This document shows, one piece after another, positions 1-7,758 of a stretch of DNA of 30,490 nt. The position numbers and the translations under genes are program-made. The notes beneath the pieces were generated by a model. The model saw nothing but the letters and a program-made list of their open reading frames with translations. It did no database searches and was not told the origin of the DNA. The DNA comes from CAYOFK01 sp964403185. GTDB lineage: Bacteria; Bacteroidota; Bacteroidia; Bacteroidales; VadinHA17. The stretch is taken from assembly GCA_964403185.1 (NCBI GenBank), contig CAYOFK010000009.1, positions 1 through 30,490 on the forward strand. Direction: 5' to 3'. How positions within the stretch are numbered: the first letter of the stretch is position 1; each line of letters starts with the position of its first letter.

Positions 1-8
1 ATAACACT

Positions 9-37
9 CCGTCGGCCCGCTCTAAGCGGTCCGACGG
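9..37. repeat. GC-rich imperfect hairpin near window start
   Basis: The arms CCGTCGG/CCGACGG and CCGCT/AGCGG pair around a 3-nt loop, with one C/T mismatch between the two blocks, giving 12 of 13 pairs. No T-run follows on the plus strand, so it is not a typical terminator. The motif TAAGCGGT in its 3' arm also occurs in the hairpins of the 237-bp repeats just downstream. Its role is unknown. Confidence 0.5.
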
Positions 38-41
38 ATAT

Positions 42-71
42 AGGCTGAGGCGAAGGTGAAGGCTGAGGAAA
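42..71. repeat. Degenerate AGGYNN hexamer tandem repeat
   Basis: Five consecutive hexamers read AGGCTG, AGGCGA, AGGTGA, AGGCTG, AGGAAA, each beginning with AGG. This is a purine-rich low-complexity tract in non-coding DNA between the first hairpin and the long direct repeats. No function is assigned. Confidence 0.5.
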
Positions 72-100
72 AGCCAATGTAGATCGACTATGTAAGCATG

Positions 101-337
101 TTTCGCCCCTTCAGGGCTACCAAAGCTGAACCGCTAAGCGCTTTCAAAGCGCTAAGCGGTTTTTCACACTTGCCAAAGTTCAATAGTGGCAGAAGTGAGG
201 AATCTCCCGGCAGTTACTTTTTATTTCCTTCCACAGAGATGAGGCTTTCCCACATATCCTTCGCCTGTCAGAATGTGGTACTCCTCCTTTAACTCAGAAG
301 GTTGAATTCGTCTGACCACCAAGCATGGGAATATGTG
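101..337. repeat. 237-bp direct repeat, copy 1
   Basis: Bases 101-337 recur at 360-596 (offset 259) with only two mismatches: C117 versus T376 and A333 versus G592. The copies are separated by 22 bp of unique sequence. Each contains a 33-nt inverted repeat, and short open frames inside it are repeated in both copies, so those frames are not independent evidence of genes. No transposase, target-site duplication or known RNA motif was recognised. It lies downstream of the DUF4249 gene, which ends at 652 on the minus strand. Confidence 0.9.
129..161 (+). terminator. Hairpin with T-run inside repeat copy 1 (possible terminator)
   Basis: Two 16-nt arms, AACCGCTAAGCGCTTT and AAAGCGCTAAGCGGTT, flank a single C and are complementary except for one A/A mismatch. 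A run of five T follows on the plus strand (160-164), as in an intrinsic terminator. No plus-strand gene upstream in the window needs a terminator, so the hairpin may instead be a structural part of the repeat. Confidence 0.3.
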
Positions 338-359
338 GGCTGTCCCCATGGTTATTATA

Positions 360-596
360 TTTCGCCCCTTCAGGGTTACCAAAGCTGAACCGCTAAGCGC
401 TTTCAAAGCGCTAAGCGGTTTTTCACACTTGCCAAAGTTCAATAGTGGCAGAAGTGAGGAATCTCCCGGCAGTTACTTTTTATTTCCTTCCACAGAGATG
501 AGGCTTTCCCACATATCCTTCGCCTGTCAGAATGTGGTACTCCTCCTTTAACTCAGAAGGTTGAATTCGTCTGACCACCAAGCATGGGAATGTGTG
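360..596. repeat. 237-bp direct repeat, copy 2
   Basis: Second copy of the 101-337 element in the same orientation. The near identity (235 of 237 positions) implies a recent duplication, active homogenisation, or a repeat family present elsewhere in the genome. Its right end is about 55 bp from the stop codon of the DUF4249 gene. Confidence 0.9.
388..420 (+). terminator. Hairpin with T-run inside repeat copy 2 (possible terminator)
   Basis: Identical to the 129-161 hairpin: 16-nt arms with one A/A mismatch, then TTTTT on the plus strand. The same caution applies about whether it terminates any transcript. Confidence 0.3.
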
Positions 597-651
597 CAGG
601 CAAACCGGGCTGATGAATAATTGGTATTTACATTTGGTGTTCCGCGTTCCA

Positions 652-1464
652 TCACGGACCGGGAAGAAATATAAGAGTATCGGCCACTACTGAAGCGGCG
701 GCAAAAAATCCCAGTGCACCACCCTGCATGTTGGTTATTACATTGGCCGGCAGCACATCAAACACCCCCCCCTTCCATTCGGTTTCCATCATGAGTGAGC
801 GCAAAAAGCTTTGATGGCCGGCCGAAAGTGACAGTTTTCTTTTATAGACAATAGTTCCAACAGGAAATACCACCCGTTCATCATCCGGTTTAAAAAGTTC
901 ATTTACATCGATGCTTTTCAGGGTATAATAACGGATCCAGGCCCTGGCTTCCTCCTGTTGACCGGCCGGAACAAGATGGGACCAGTCGAGGTAGATCTGC
1001 ATCATCGAAGGTTCGGAACTCTCCAGGTAAATAAACTCATAAAGATTCTCATTTTCAGGAGTTTGCCTGTAAGCCAACAGGTCCATCGGTCCAACCGGGA
1101 CCATTTCAGCCCCGATACTCATGAACTCAGAATTGCCTGTTTTAATATAAAGATAATAGGCTTTGCCCACCACGCCCTGTACGGTTGAATCGGTATAATA
1201 CCGGCCTGAAGCCACCGGGTATTCCGTTAAAATATAGACTGTATCACCATCCGAAATGGCCACAAAAGCATCCGTAACCGGATCGGGCATCCGGTTGAGT
1301 TCAGATACAGACCAGGTAAGCGTCACTTTATGTGATCTTTTTTCATTAGTGATCAATCCATCAACAACCAGAATTTGGAGTTCCTGACTTTGCAAATCCC
1401 AGTAGATCTGTTCTTCACATCCGGAAAGGACTGCTATTAATATGATCAGCAGGTTTCTTTTCAT
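652..1464 (-). CDS. DUF4249 family lipoprotein
   Basis: 270 residues. The N-terminus is a lipoprotein signal: hydrophobic stretch MKRNLLIILIAVLSGC with the lipobox cysteine at C16, so outer-membrane or periplasmic anchoring is expected. The body (ILVVDGLITNE near residue 30, repeated YY and beta-rich segments, and a C-terminal NMQGGALGFFAAASV) resembles the Bacteroidota DUF4249 family, which is characteristically encoded just after TonB-dependent receptors. Its start overlaps the receptor stop by one base (TGATG), indicating translational coupling. It occupies the place where a SusD-like partner would sit in a polysaccharide locus, so it may act as an accessory to the receptor. That role is inferred from position; the ligand is unknown. 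Confidence 0.85.
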   Translation of the reverse strand: MKRNLLIILIAVLSGCEEQIYWDLQSQELQILVVDGLITNEKRSHKVTLTWSVSELNRMPDPVTDAFVAISDGDTVYILTEYPVASGRYYTDSTVQGVVGKAYYLYIKTGNSEFMSIGAEMVPVGPMDLLAYRQTPENENLYEFIYLESSEPSMMQIYLDWSHLVPAGQQEEARAWIRYYTLKSIDVNELFKPDDERVVFPVGTIVYKRKLSLSAGHQSFLRSLMMETEWKGGVFDVLPANVITNMQGGALGFFAAASVVADTLIFLPGP

Positions 1465-4124
1465 CAGAACTTAAAACTATAATTTATTGAGGGGATCGTC
1501 TGGTACAACCACATCCGGCTTGGAACCAGCACCGGTGGCGTATAATAATTCGTTGGTATCACAAGATTATCTGAGAATCCGGATGTTTTATTGAAATTCA
1601 CTGAAATCGGGTTTTTCCTGCCATAAGCATTATACAGCGAGAGGGAAATATCGTGTTTGAATTTTGCCCCGTACCTGTTTAACCGGAACTTCAGGTTCAG
1701 ATCAAGGCGGTGGTAGGGAGGCAGCCTGTCGTTATTTTTGTATCTGTAAACAGGTACCGAATAACCCTGGTAATAATAAAAAGATGTCGGAGTTGAAAAG
1801 GCGGCACCGGAAGTATAGATCCAGGTACCTGACAGGGTCAGGCGCTTCAAAAATACATAGGAAAGGAATACCGAGAAGTCGTGGGTGCGGTCATAAAAAG
1901 CCGGATACTCTGCGTTCTGATAAATGCCGTCTATTTTCTTTGTGGTTTTTGAAAGTGCATAGCCGGTCCAGCCTGTAAAATTACCGATATCTCTTTTCAG
2001 CATAAGTTCAATTCCGTAGGACCGGGCCCTTCCAAAACGCAGTTCACCTTCAAGTAAGGGGTTGATAAGCATCTGGGCATGATACTCATAATCAATCTGG
2101 TTTTGCATGTGCTTATAGTACCCCTCAATATTCACGTCCACTCCGGTGTTCCTGAAAAAGGTTGAGAATCCAAGGGAAAACTGATCGCTTTTCTGGGGTT
2201 TTATATTGGGAGAAGAGGGCAGCCATACTTCCAGTGAAGTAAAAGGACTGACAGAGTTAGTGATCTGATGAATATTCTGAACATTTCTGGCATAACCGGC
2301 CTTCAGGGCGTTGTAGTTATTAATCCAGTATGCGATGCCCAACCGGGGTTCCGGTGTGAAGTAAAGGTTATACATCTTGCCTTTCCGGTATTCATGGGCT
2401 GCAACCGGGTTGTAATTTTCATCAAACACATATTCGGTGGTTGGCCCCCAATTCTGCCAGAGTGTCGCCCGCAGGCCAGCATGGACCAGCCAATGCCGTC
2501 CCAACTGCTTTTCATATTCTCCATAAGCGTTCAATTCAACGGTCCTTTTCTCCGGTACAACAGGGACATTGGAATTCCATGCATTGTTTCCATATTTAAA
2601 ATTCCCTGGATTTACCCGGTGGAATCCAAGGTTCAGCCCAAACCGGAATGTTGTTTCCGGATCTTTATAGAGGGAAAAATCAAGTTTTAAGCCAGTGTTG
2701 CCAATCCTGGAGTTCCAGGCATCGTTACGTTTTCTGGAGGTAACCAGGTAATAATCGTATTTCCCTGAATAGAAAGTAAAATTGGAGAATAAACGGGTTG
2801 AAAAAACATGATTCCACCGGAAGGAACCGGAAAGGTTTCCCCATTTAATACCTGAAGCATCACCAGATCCCGTCTTGTTAAAGAAATTATCCTTTCCGTA
2901 ATACAGAGTAAAATATATTCTGTTTTTTGTATTCAGGATGGCATTGAATTTTGCATTCAGATCACCAAAATCAATAGCATCAAGGGATGGTGCTTCCTGT
3001 CTTGCAAACCACTTTATATAGGAATGCCGGCCTGAAATAAAGATGGAGCTTTTATCTTTTATAACCGGTCCTTCCAGGGTAAGGTGAGAGGCTGCCAGAC
3101 CCATGCTTCCACTCATTCCGAAGTTTTTCATATTGCCATCCCGGGTCCGGATGTCCACCATGGAAGAAAGCCTGCCTCCCTTGCTTGCAGGCATGTCGCC
3201 CTTATAGACCCGCACATCTTTTATGGCATCGGGTATCACATTTGAGAACAAACCAAATAGATGGGCTGGATTAAAAATCGGTGCATCATCAATCGTGATC
3301 AGGTTTTGATCTTTATTGCCCCCCCTGACATAAAAGAAGGTGGATCCGTCACCAAAGAATGAAATGCCGGGAATGGTTTCCAGCGATTTAATAACATCAA
3401 CCTCCCCCAGAAAAGCCGGCATATTATTAACAGCAGATGGTTTTAAATCCACATTACCGAGCCTCTTTTGACTACTGGCCAGGTTTCGGGATTCTGCAAC
3501 AGATATAACCACTTCATGGATCAGTGAAGGATCTTCAACCAGATTAAGATCCCCGGTCAGGTTTTTATTTAGTTCAACACGGATCTTACTGGCGGCGAAT
3601 CCCACAAACGAATAGAGGATCTCATAGGATCCTTCCTGAAGCGTGAGTGAATAAAAACCGTAAGCATTTGAAACCGTTCCTGAATTGGAACCGGCTATTA
3701 TCACAGTAGCTCCGATGAGGCTCTCACCGTTTAATGCATCACGTATATAACCACTGAGAGTGAAATTCTGAAGTATTTTTCCGGCCGGGTCCGGACCGGA
3801 TCTTGCAGTCCTGAGAATGACTTCCCCTTCAACGATGCGGTATTCAATTTCTTCTCCCCTGAATAATTCATCAAGGATCTCCCTGACGGGTTTTTCAACC
3901 ACCGATATGCTGACTCTTTTTTTTACAGGAACGTATTTATTGACATAAGAAAAGTGAAACCCTGCCTGTTTCTCAATTTCTTTTAAAACTCTACCTATGG
4001 ACCGGTCATTGATTTCAATGGAAATCCGTTTTGAAAGAATTTCTTCCTGGGCTACAGCCTGAGGAAGATTCAGACAAATGACAACCATCCAGAGAAAGAA
4101 AGAAATACATCTGAATTCCTTCAT
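1464..4124 (-). CDS. TonB-dependent receptor with STN and carboxypeptidase-regulatory-like domains
   Basis: 886 residues. A signal peptide (residues 1-25, ending QAVAQ) is followed by a secretin/TonB short N-terminal (STN) domain at about 33-105, a carboxypeptidase-D-regulatory-like beta-sandwich at about 121-195 (SGYIRDALNGESLIGATV), a plug domain at about 225-335 (FFYVRGGNKDQNLITIDD) and a 22-strand-type barrel ending in an aromatic residue (SFKF). The STN domain is the part that in FecA-type receptors contacts the anti-sigma factor, matching the sigma/FecR pair immediately upstream. The product should be an outer-membrane importer that also senses its ligand. No SusD gene is present; a DUF4249 lipoprotein follows instead. 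Substrate cannot be told from sequence. Confidence 0.92.
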   Translation of the reverse strand: MKEFRCISFFLWMVVICLNLPQAVAQEEILSKRISIEINDRSIGRVLKEIEKQAGFHFSYVNKYVPVKKRVSISVVEKPVREILDELFRGEEIEYRIVEGEVILRTARSGPDPAGKILQNFTLSGYIRDALNGESLIGATVIIAGSNSGTVSNAYGFYSLTLQEGSYEILYSFVGFAASKIRVELNKNLTGDLNLVEDPSLIHEVVISVAESRNLASSQKRLGNVDLKPSAVNNMPAFLGEVDVIKSLETIPGISFFGDGSTFFYVRGGNKDQNLITIDDAPIFNPAHLFGLFSNVIPDAIKDVRVYKGDMPASKGGRLSSMVDIRTRDGNMKNFGMSGSMGLAASHLTLEGPVIKDKSSIFISGRHSYIKWFARQEAPSLDAIDFGDLNAKFNAILNTKNRIYFTLYYGKDNFFNKTGSGDASGIKWGNLSGSFRWNHVFSTRLFSNFTFYSGKYDYYLVTSRKRNDAWNSRIGNTGLKLDFSLYKDPETTFRFGLNLGFHRVNPGNFKYGNNAWNSNVPVVPEKRTVELNAYGEYEKQLGRHWLVHAGLRATLWQNWGPTTEYVFDENYNPVAAHEYRKGKMYNLYFTPEPRLGIAYWINNYNALKAGYARNVQNIHQITNSVSPFTSLEVWLPSSPNIKPQKSDQFSLGFSTFFRNTGVDVNIEGYYKHMQNQIDYEYHAQMLINPLLEGELRFGRARSYGIELMLKRDIGNFTGWTGYALSKTTKKIDGIYQNAEYPAFYDRTHDFSVFLSYVFLKRLTLSGTWIYTSGAAFSTPTSFYYYQGYSVPVYRYKNNDRLPPYHRLDLNLKFRLNRYGAKFKHDISLSLYNAYGRKNPISVNFNKTSGFSDNLVIPTNYYTPPVLVPSRMWLYQTIPSINYSFKF

Positions 4125-4186
4125 ATAGCGAAAAAATCAGAACGTTCCGATTCCAGTTAATCCGGGTTAATAATAAATAATCCGGG

Positions 4187-5185
4187 TTAACACCCATTTC
4201 CCCTAATAATTATTTGCTCTTTATCAGTTTCCAATTCAAGATCCAGTGTCGACTTCAGTATGTTAAGTATTGCATCCAGAGGCAGTTGGTCGAAGGTTGA
4301 AGTCATTCTGCATGACCGCAGCGCCTCATCTTCAATGATGATTGAAGAATGGTACACCTGGTTTATTGTCTTAATAATGGTTTCCAGTTCCTCATTTATA
4401 AAAACAAGTTTCCTGGTCTTCCACGCCATGTAATTTATATTTGTGTTCAGTGATTTCGACAGGGCCCCATCCTTCCGGGTATATACGCCTTTGTTTCCAG
4501 GGTCCAGGATCAATATGTGGTCTTGTTCAATTTCAGATGACATGGCAACTTTACCCGTACTCACAACCACCTCTACCAATGCGTTTGATTCATATGCAGA
4601 CACATTGAATGAAGTCCCGAGGACCTGGATCTGTACTCGTGCCGTATGCACCTTAAACGGATGTGCGCTGTTATGAATGACCTCGAAGTACCCTTCTCCG
4701 GCAAGGCTTACCTGCCGGGCTTTTTTTCCAAACCGTTTGGGATATTTCAATGTTGACCAGGCATTCAGAAAGACCCTGGAACTATCGGGCAGCAACACGT
4801 ATCCTGATTCTGCTTCGGTGATCAGGGATTTTTGTCCCATACCTGAAATATTCGCAATTCCATAGATCACAGCAACTATGAGCATTGCAGCTGCTGCTGC
4901 ACGGATCAATAAGGTCCGGTTGCTCATAATACGGAAAGTTTTTTCCCGCAGGGTTCCCCGGGAAAGCTTATTCTTAAAAACGGTCCATTCCTTTTCAATA
5001 TCAATGGCACTCCCCTGGTGTTGAATACCAAGTCCTTTCCAGAGTTTCTCCATTTCGAAAAAATGCCGGCTGTGTTCCTCAGCACTTTCCATCCAATCCA
5101 GGAGTTCCGTTTTTTCTGCAGGAGAAGCCTCTCCGGACAGGCACCGGGCTATCAGGATTTCAATATGTTCATCAATATTTTTCAT
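4187..5185 (-). CDS. FecR family anti-sigma factor (DUF4974 C-terminus)
   Basis: About 332 residues if started at 5185 (MKNIDEHIEIL, preceded by GAAGAAG); an upstream in-frame ATG at 5212 would add nine residues and is possible. A cytoplasmic helical segment that would bind the sigma factor covers the first ~85 residues, then one membrane span (LLIRAAAAAMLIVAVIYGIA, about residues 92-111), then the periplasmic FecR beta domain (YVLLPDSSRVFLNAWSTL ... GEGYFEV ... VLGTSFNVSAY, about 128-230) and a C-terminal STN-like DUF4974 domain (about 250-330) with LDAILNILKSTLDLELE. It follows the sigma gene closely and is 62 bp before the receptor. By family knowledge it passes the receptor's ligand signal to the ECF sigma factor. 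Confidence 0.9.
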   Translation of the reverse strand: MKNIDEHIEILIARCLSGEASPAEKTELLDWMESAEEHSRHFFEMEKLWKGLGIQHQGSAIDIEKEWTVFKNKLSRGTLREKTFRIMSNRTLLIRAAAAAMLIVAVIYGIANISGMGQKSLITEAESGYVLLPDSSRVFLNAWSTLKYPKRFGKKARQVSLAGEGYFEVIHNSAHPFKVHTARVQIQVLGTSFNVSAYESNALVEVVVSTGKVAMSSEIEQDHILILDPGNKGVYTRKDGALSKSLNTNINYMAWKTRKLVFINEELETIIKTINQVYHSSIIIEDEALRSCRMTSTFDQLPLDAILNILKSTLDLELETDKEQIIIRGNGC

Positions 5186-5224
5186 CACTTCTTCATAACT
5201 ATCACACACCATTCGGTTTGAACC

Positions 5225-5782
5225 CTAACCCAGATACTGTAAAAAACAGGATCCAACCAGAATGTACCATAAAAAGTAATCCTTCAATTCCTTTCTAAGA
5301 ATTCGTAATGCCTTGGAAATCTGGGCTTCTACAGTTTTAACTGAAATGTCAAGTTGATCTGATATTTGCCGGTATTTCAATCCCTCAAAACGGTTCATTT
5401 CGAAGATCTGCCGGCACTTTGCAGGCAGGGTACCCAGCGCGTCATTAATTTGCTGCTGAAGCTCGGATGTTTCAACAGGTTCAGAGGCTGTTTCAGAGGC
5501 CATCATTTCAGCCGTGATGTCATAAATAGCATCCTTTCTGAATTTCTTCTGATCACGTATATAATTCAGGCTCCGGTTATAAACAGAGGTAAACAAATAG
5601 GCTTTAAGGGACTTTCCGGCATCCATCTGCTCTCTTTTCTCCCATAAATTCAGAAAGACTGCATGCACAATCTCTTTGGCAGTGTCCATATCCGGAACAT
5701 ATTTCAGGGCGAACAATGAAAGTGTTGAAAAATATTCCCTGAAAACCGCTTCAAAAGTCCTATCATCCAATGTATTACTCAA
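5225..5782 (-). CDS. ECF RNA polymerase sigma factor (Bacteroidota sigma-70 family 1 type)
   Basis: 185 residues. Region 2 lies at about residues 11-78 (FREYFSTLSLFALKYV, DTAKEIVHAVFLNLWEKR, YNRSLNYIRD) and region 4 at about 111-165, with a helix-turn-helix (LKYRQISDQLDISVKTVEAQ). Region 3 is absent, as expected for extracytoplasmic-function sigma factors. A short hydrophobic C-terminal tail (YFLWYILVGSCFLQ) follows region 4. It is the first gene of the run sigma, FecR, receptor, DUF4249, so it probably directs transcription of this receptor operon when FecR is triggered. I could not identify a convincing promoter in the 200 bp upstream. Confidence 0.92.
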   Translation of the reverse strand: MSNTLDDRTFEAVFREYFSTLSLFALKYVPDMDTAKEIVHAVFLNLWEKREQMDAGKSLKAYLFTSVYNRSLNYIRDQKKFRKDAIYDITAEMMASETASEPVETSELQQQINDALGTLPAKCRQIFEMNRFEGLKYRQISDQLDISVKTVEAQISKALRILRKELKDYFLWYILVGSCFLQYLG

Positions 5783-5983
5783 TAACTTTCAATCCCGTTT
5801 TATAGTAAATAAAATCTGAACTGAACAACTATTTTGCTCAGGATCAAAAATGCAAATTAATAAATTCAGGATATACGGTCGCGATTATTGTGATCCCGGG
5901 CCTGATCCTGCTATCATGGAAGTGGTCCGTCAAAAGAAATTAAAAAATCACCGGGATTCCGGAGGATCTTCCCGTTTCAAAAT

Positions 5984-6541
5984 CTAAAAAGCAGACCTTC
6001 CTTTATAGGAAACGGATCTGGACAACGGCACCAACCTCCCGGACATTTTTAAAATGATCTCATTATTCTCCCGGATGGTGGCTGTAGCATCCCCAATATT
6101 TGAACTGATGATCTGTACTGTAATGCTGGTGCCGGTTTGTGTTGCAATTCTGAATTTTATGATATAGGACCCCCGTTTCTTATTTTTCGTGGCACTAAAC
6201 CCCGAGACAATTCCATCGATAGTCATTGTAGCTCTGGTATATCCGACCTCTCCACCGGATGCGAACATGTATGCTCCATCATCTTCATCAATTCCAATAA
6301 AGTTCAATTTTTCTTCAACGGTTGCACGTTCTCCAAGTGAATTTGCAAGGTAGTCGGCCTCCAGTGCAAATTTCTGGTTCAGGATGGCTGTATCGAGGAT
6401 GGCAGCCATTTGGGCTTCTTCACGCTCTCTCTGCATCTTTTTGGCCTCTTTGGCAGCTTTTTTACTGGCTTTTTTATCCTCCTGTGCCATGGTTGGAATT
6501 GCCACCAGAAGCATGAGTGTGAGAATGAGTACTTTTTTCAT
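5984..6541 (-). CDS. DUF4251 family secreted protein (paralogue 1)
   Basis: 185 residues. A signal peptide (MKKVLILTLMLLVAIPTMAQ) is followed by a lysine-rich charged stretch (about residues 21-43), then the DUF4251-type body: a QKFALEADYLANSLGERATV segment, LNFIGIDEDDGAYMFASGG, a beta-rich centre and a C-terminal LSGRLVPLS-like ending (SGRLVPLSRSVSYKGRSAF). It shares this architecture with the neighbour at 6591-7142, 49 bp upstream on the same strand, so the two are a tandem duplication and probably co-transcribed. DUF4251 has no established biochemical function; a periplasmic or cell-surface location is inferred from the signal peptide. Confidence 0.8.
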   Translation of the reverse strand: MKKVLILTLMLLVAIPTMAQEDKKASKKAAKEAKKMQREREEAQMAAILDTAILNQKFALEADYLANSLGERATVEEKLNFIGIDEDDGAYMFASGGEVGYTRATMTIDGIVSGFSATKNKKRGSYIIKFRIATQTGTSITVQIISSNIGDATATIRENNEIILKMSGRLVPLSRSVSYKGRSAF

Positions 6542-6590
6542 TGTTTACAGATTTGGTTTGTTATATGGTTATTAATTGTATGTTTCAAAT

Positions 6591-7142
6591 CTACAAGGTT
6601 CTTAAACCTTTATAAACTGATGACATGCTTAAAGGAACCAGTCTGCCTGAATAACTGAGTTTTGCTCCTCCTGTGCTGCTGATGGTTGCATCTGCCTGGC
6701 CCGTTCCGGAAACATTCATCACACAAAAAATCGTTCCTCCGGAAGTGGCCACCCGGAATTCAACCCTATAGCCTCCACTGCCATTCTCCTTTGATTTGAA
6801 ATCCTTAATGTTTCCTTCCATAGTGATCCCTCCCACACCATTGTATCCGATTTCGCTGCCGCTCCCAAATTGAAAGGCCCCAAACTCTTTATCCACACCT
6901 ATAAAATTTAAGGTGGGAGATACATCCATACGTTCCCCGTATCTGTTCGACAAAAAATCAGCCTCCAGAACGAACTGTCTGGCATCAATGGCCTCTATTA
7001 CAGCTACGGCCATTGCAGTTTCCTGTTTCGCACGTTCAGTTTTACGGGCCTCACGCTCGGCTTTTCTTTGTTCAGACTTACTCTGAGCCATAACTGAAAC
7101 TGACAGAACAGCCATAACTACAAATATCACGAATTTTTTCAT
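6591..7142 (-). CDS. DUF4251 family secreted protein (paralogue 2)
   Basis: 183 residues from the ATG at 7142, chosen because MKKFVIFVVMAVLSVSVMAQ is a clean signal peptide; an ATG seven codons upstream (7163) only adds MNFENLI. After the signal comes a K/R/E-rich linker (SEQRKAEREARKTERAKQE), then RQFVLEADFLSNRYGERMDV, LNFIGVDKEFGAFQFGSGS and a C-terminal SGRLVPLSMSSVYKGLRTL. Each landmark aligns with the downstream paralogue at 5984-6541, with many substitutions between, so the duplication is not recent. Function unknown; probably exported. Confidence 0.8.
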   Translation of the reverse strand: MKKFVIFVVMAVLSVSVMAQSKSEQRKAEREARKTERAKQETAMAVAVIEAIDARQFVLEADFLSNRYGERMDVSPTLNFIGVDKEFGAFQFGSGSEIGYNGVGGITMEGNIKDFKSKENGSGGYRVEFRVATSGGTIFCVMNVSGTGQADATISSTGGAKLSYSGRLVPLSMSSVYKGLRTL

Positions 7143-7310
7143 AATAAGATTTTCAAAGTTCATGCTAAAGTTAGTTCATATTTAAGAACATAGCTTCGCA
7201 AATTAATGAAAAAATGTCAGCCTGTAAGGTCTGCAATCTGAAAATTGTGCAAACTCCATGCCGCATTAATAAAGCGCCTGCCGCAGATGAAGCCCCACCC
7301 ATGTCGGGAA

Positions 7311-7712
7311 TTAAGGTTTTACAAACAATGCTTTTGTAAGTTTGGAATCGTTTGGCTGGATCACAACGATGGTATTGTCACCCTCATCGATATTATTCAC
7401 TGTGACTTTCAGTCCATCCAGGAGGACAATGACATCAGGGCATTCCTTAGCGCCGGAGTTTTTTCCCCAGACTTTGAAAGTCAGGGTTTTTGACTCATAA
7501 AAAACTTCCGTGTTTGAATAAGAATAGCAACCATCGTTACCGATGACCCCGAAAAACTCAATGTCGAATACTTCGCCCAGGTTCACTGTGTCGGCGACTG
7601 CAATGCTGTCGACTTTAATTACAAACTGAGTCTCTTTATTCTTACTGCAGTTCATGAGGGACAATCCTGCCAGCAGTATCAAAGCTACCGGTATAAAAAA
7701 TCTGTATTTCAT
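7311..7712 (-). CDS. Hypothetical small lipoprotein
   Basis: 133 residues. The N-terminus (MKYRFFIPVALILLAGLSLMNC) looks like a lipoprotein signal with C22 as the acylated residue, although M-N at -2/-1 is not the classical lipobox. The rest is predicted beta-rich, with two later cysteines (C63 and C92) that could form a disulfide, and no domain I recognise. It lies 46 bp after the acetyl-CoA synthetase stop on the same strand and 168 bp before the DUF4251 pair, so read-through from acs is possible but the functional link is unclear. Confidence 0.6.
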   Translation of the reverse strand: MKYRFFIPVALILLAGLSLMNCSKNKETQFVIKVDSIAVADTVNLGEVFDIEFFGVIGNDGCYSYSNTEVFYESKTLTFKVWGKNSGAKECPDVIVLLDGLKVTVNNIDEGDNTIVVIQPNDSKLTKALFVKP

Positions 7713-7758
7713 AATTATTTAAGTTTGATTACATAAAAATAACGTAAAATCATCAATT

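Noticed and set aside
98..551. Short open frames within the 237-bp repeats (both strands), sharing the same C-terminal peptide
   Set aside because: They share sequence only because the DNA is repeated, lack any recognisable domain, and the repeat has strong hairpin structure. Treated as non-coding.
101..596. CRISPR array
   Set aside because: Only two units, 237 bp each with one 22-bp spacer, and no cas genes; far outside CRISPR dimensions.
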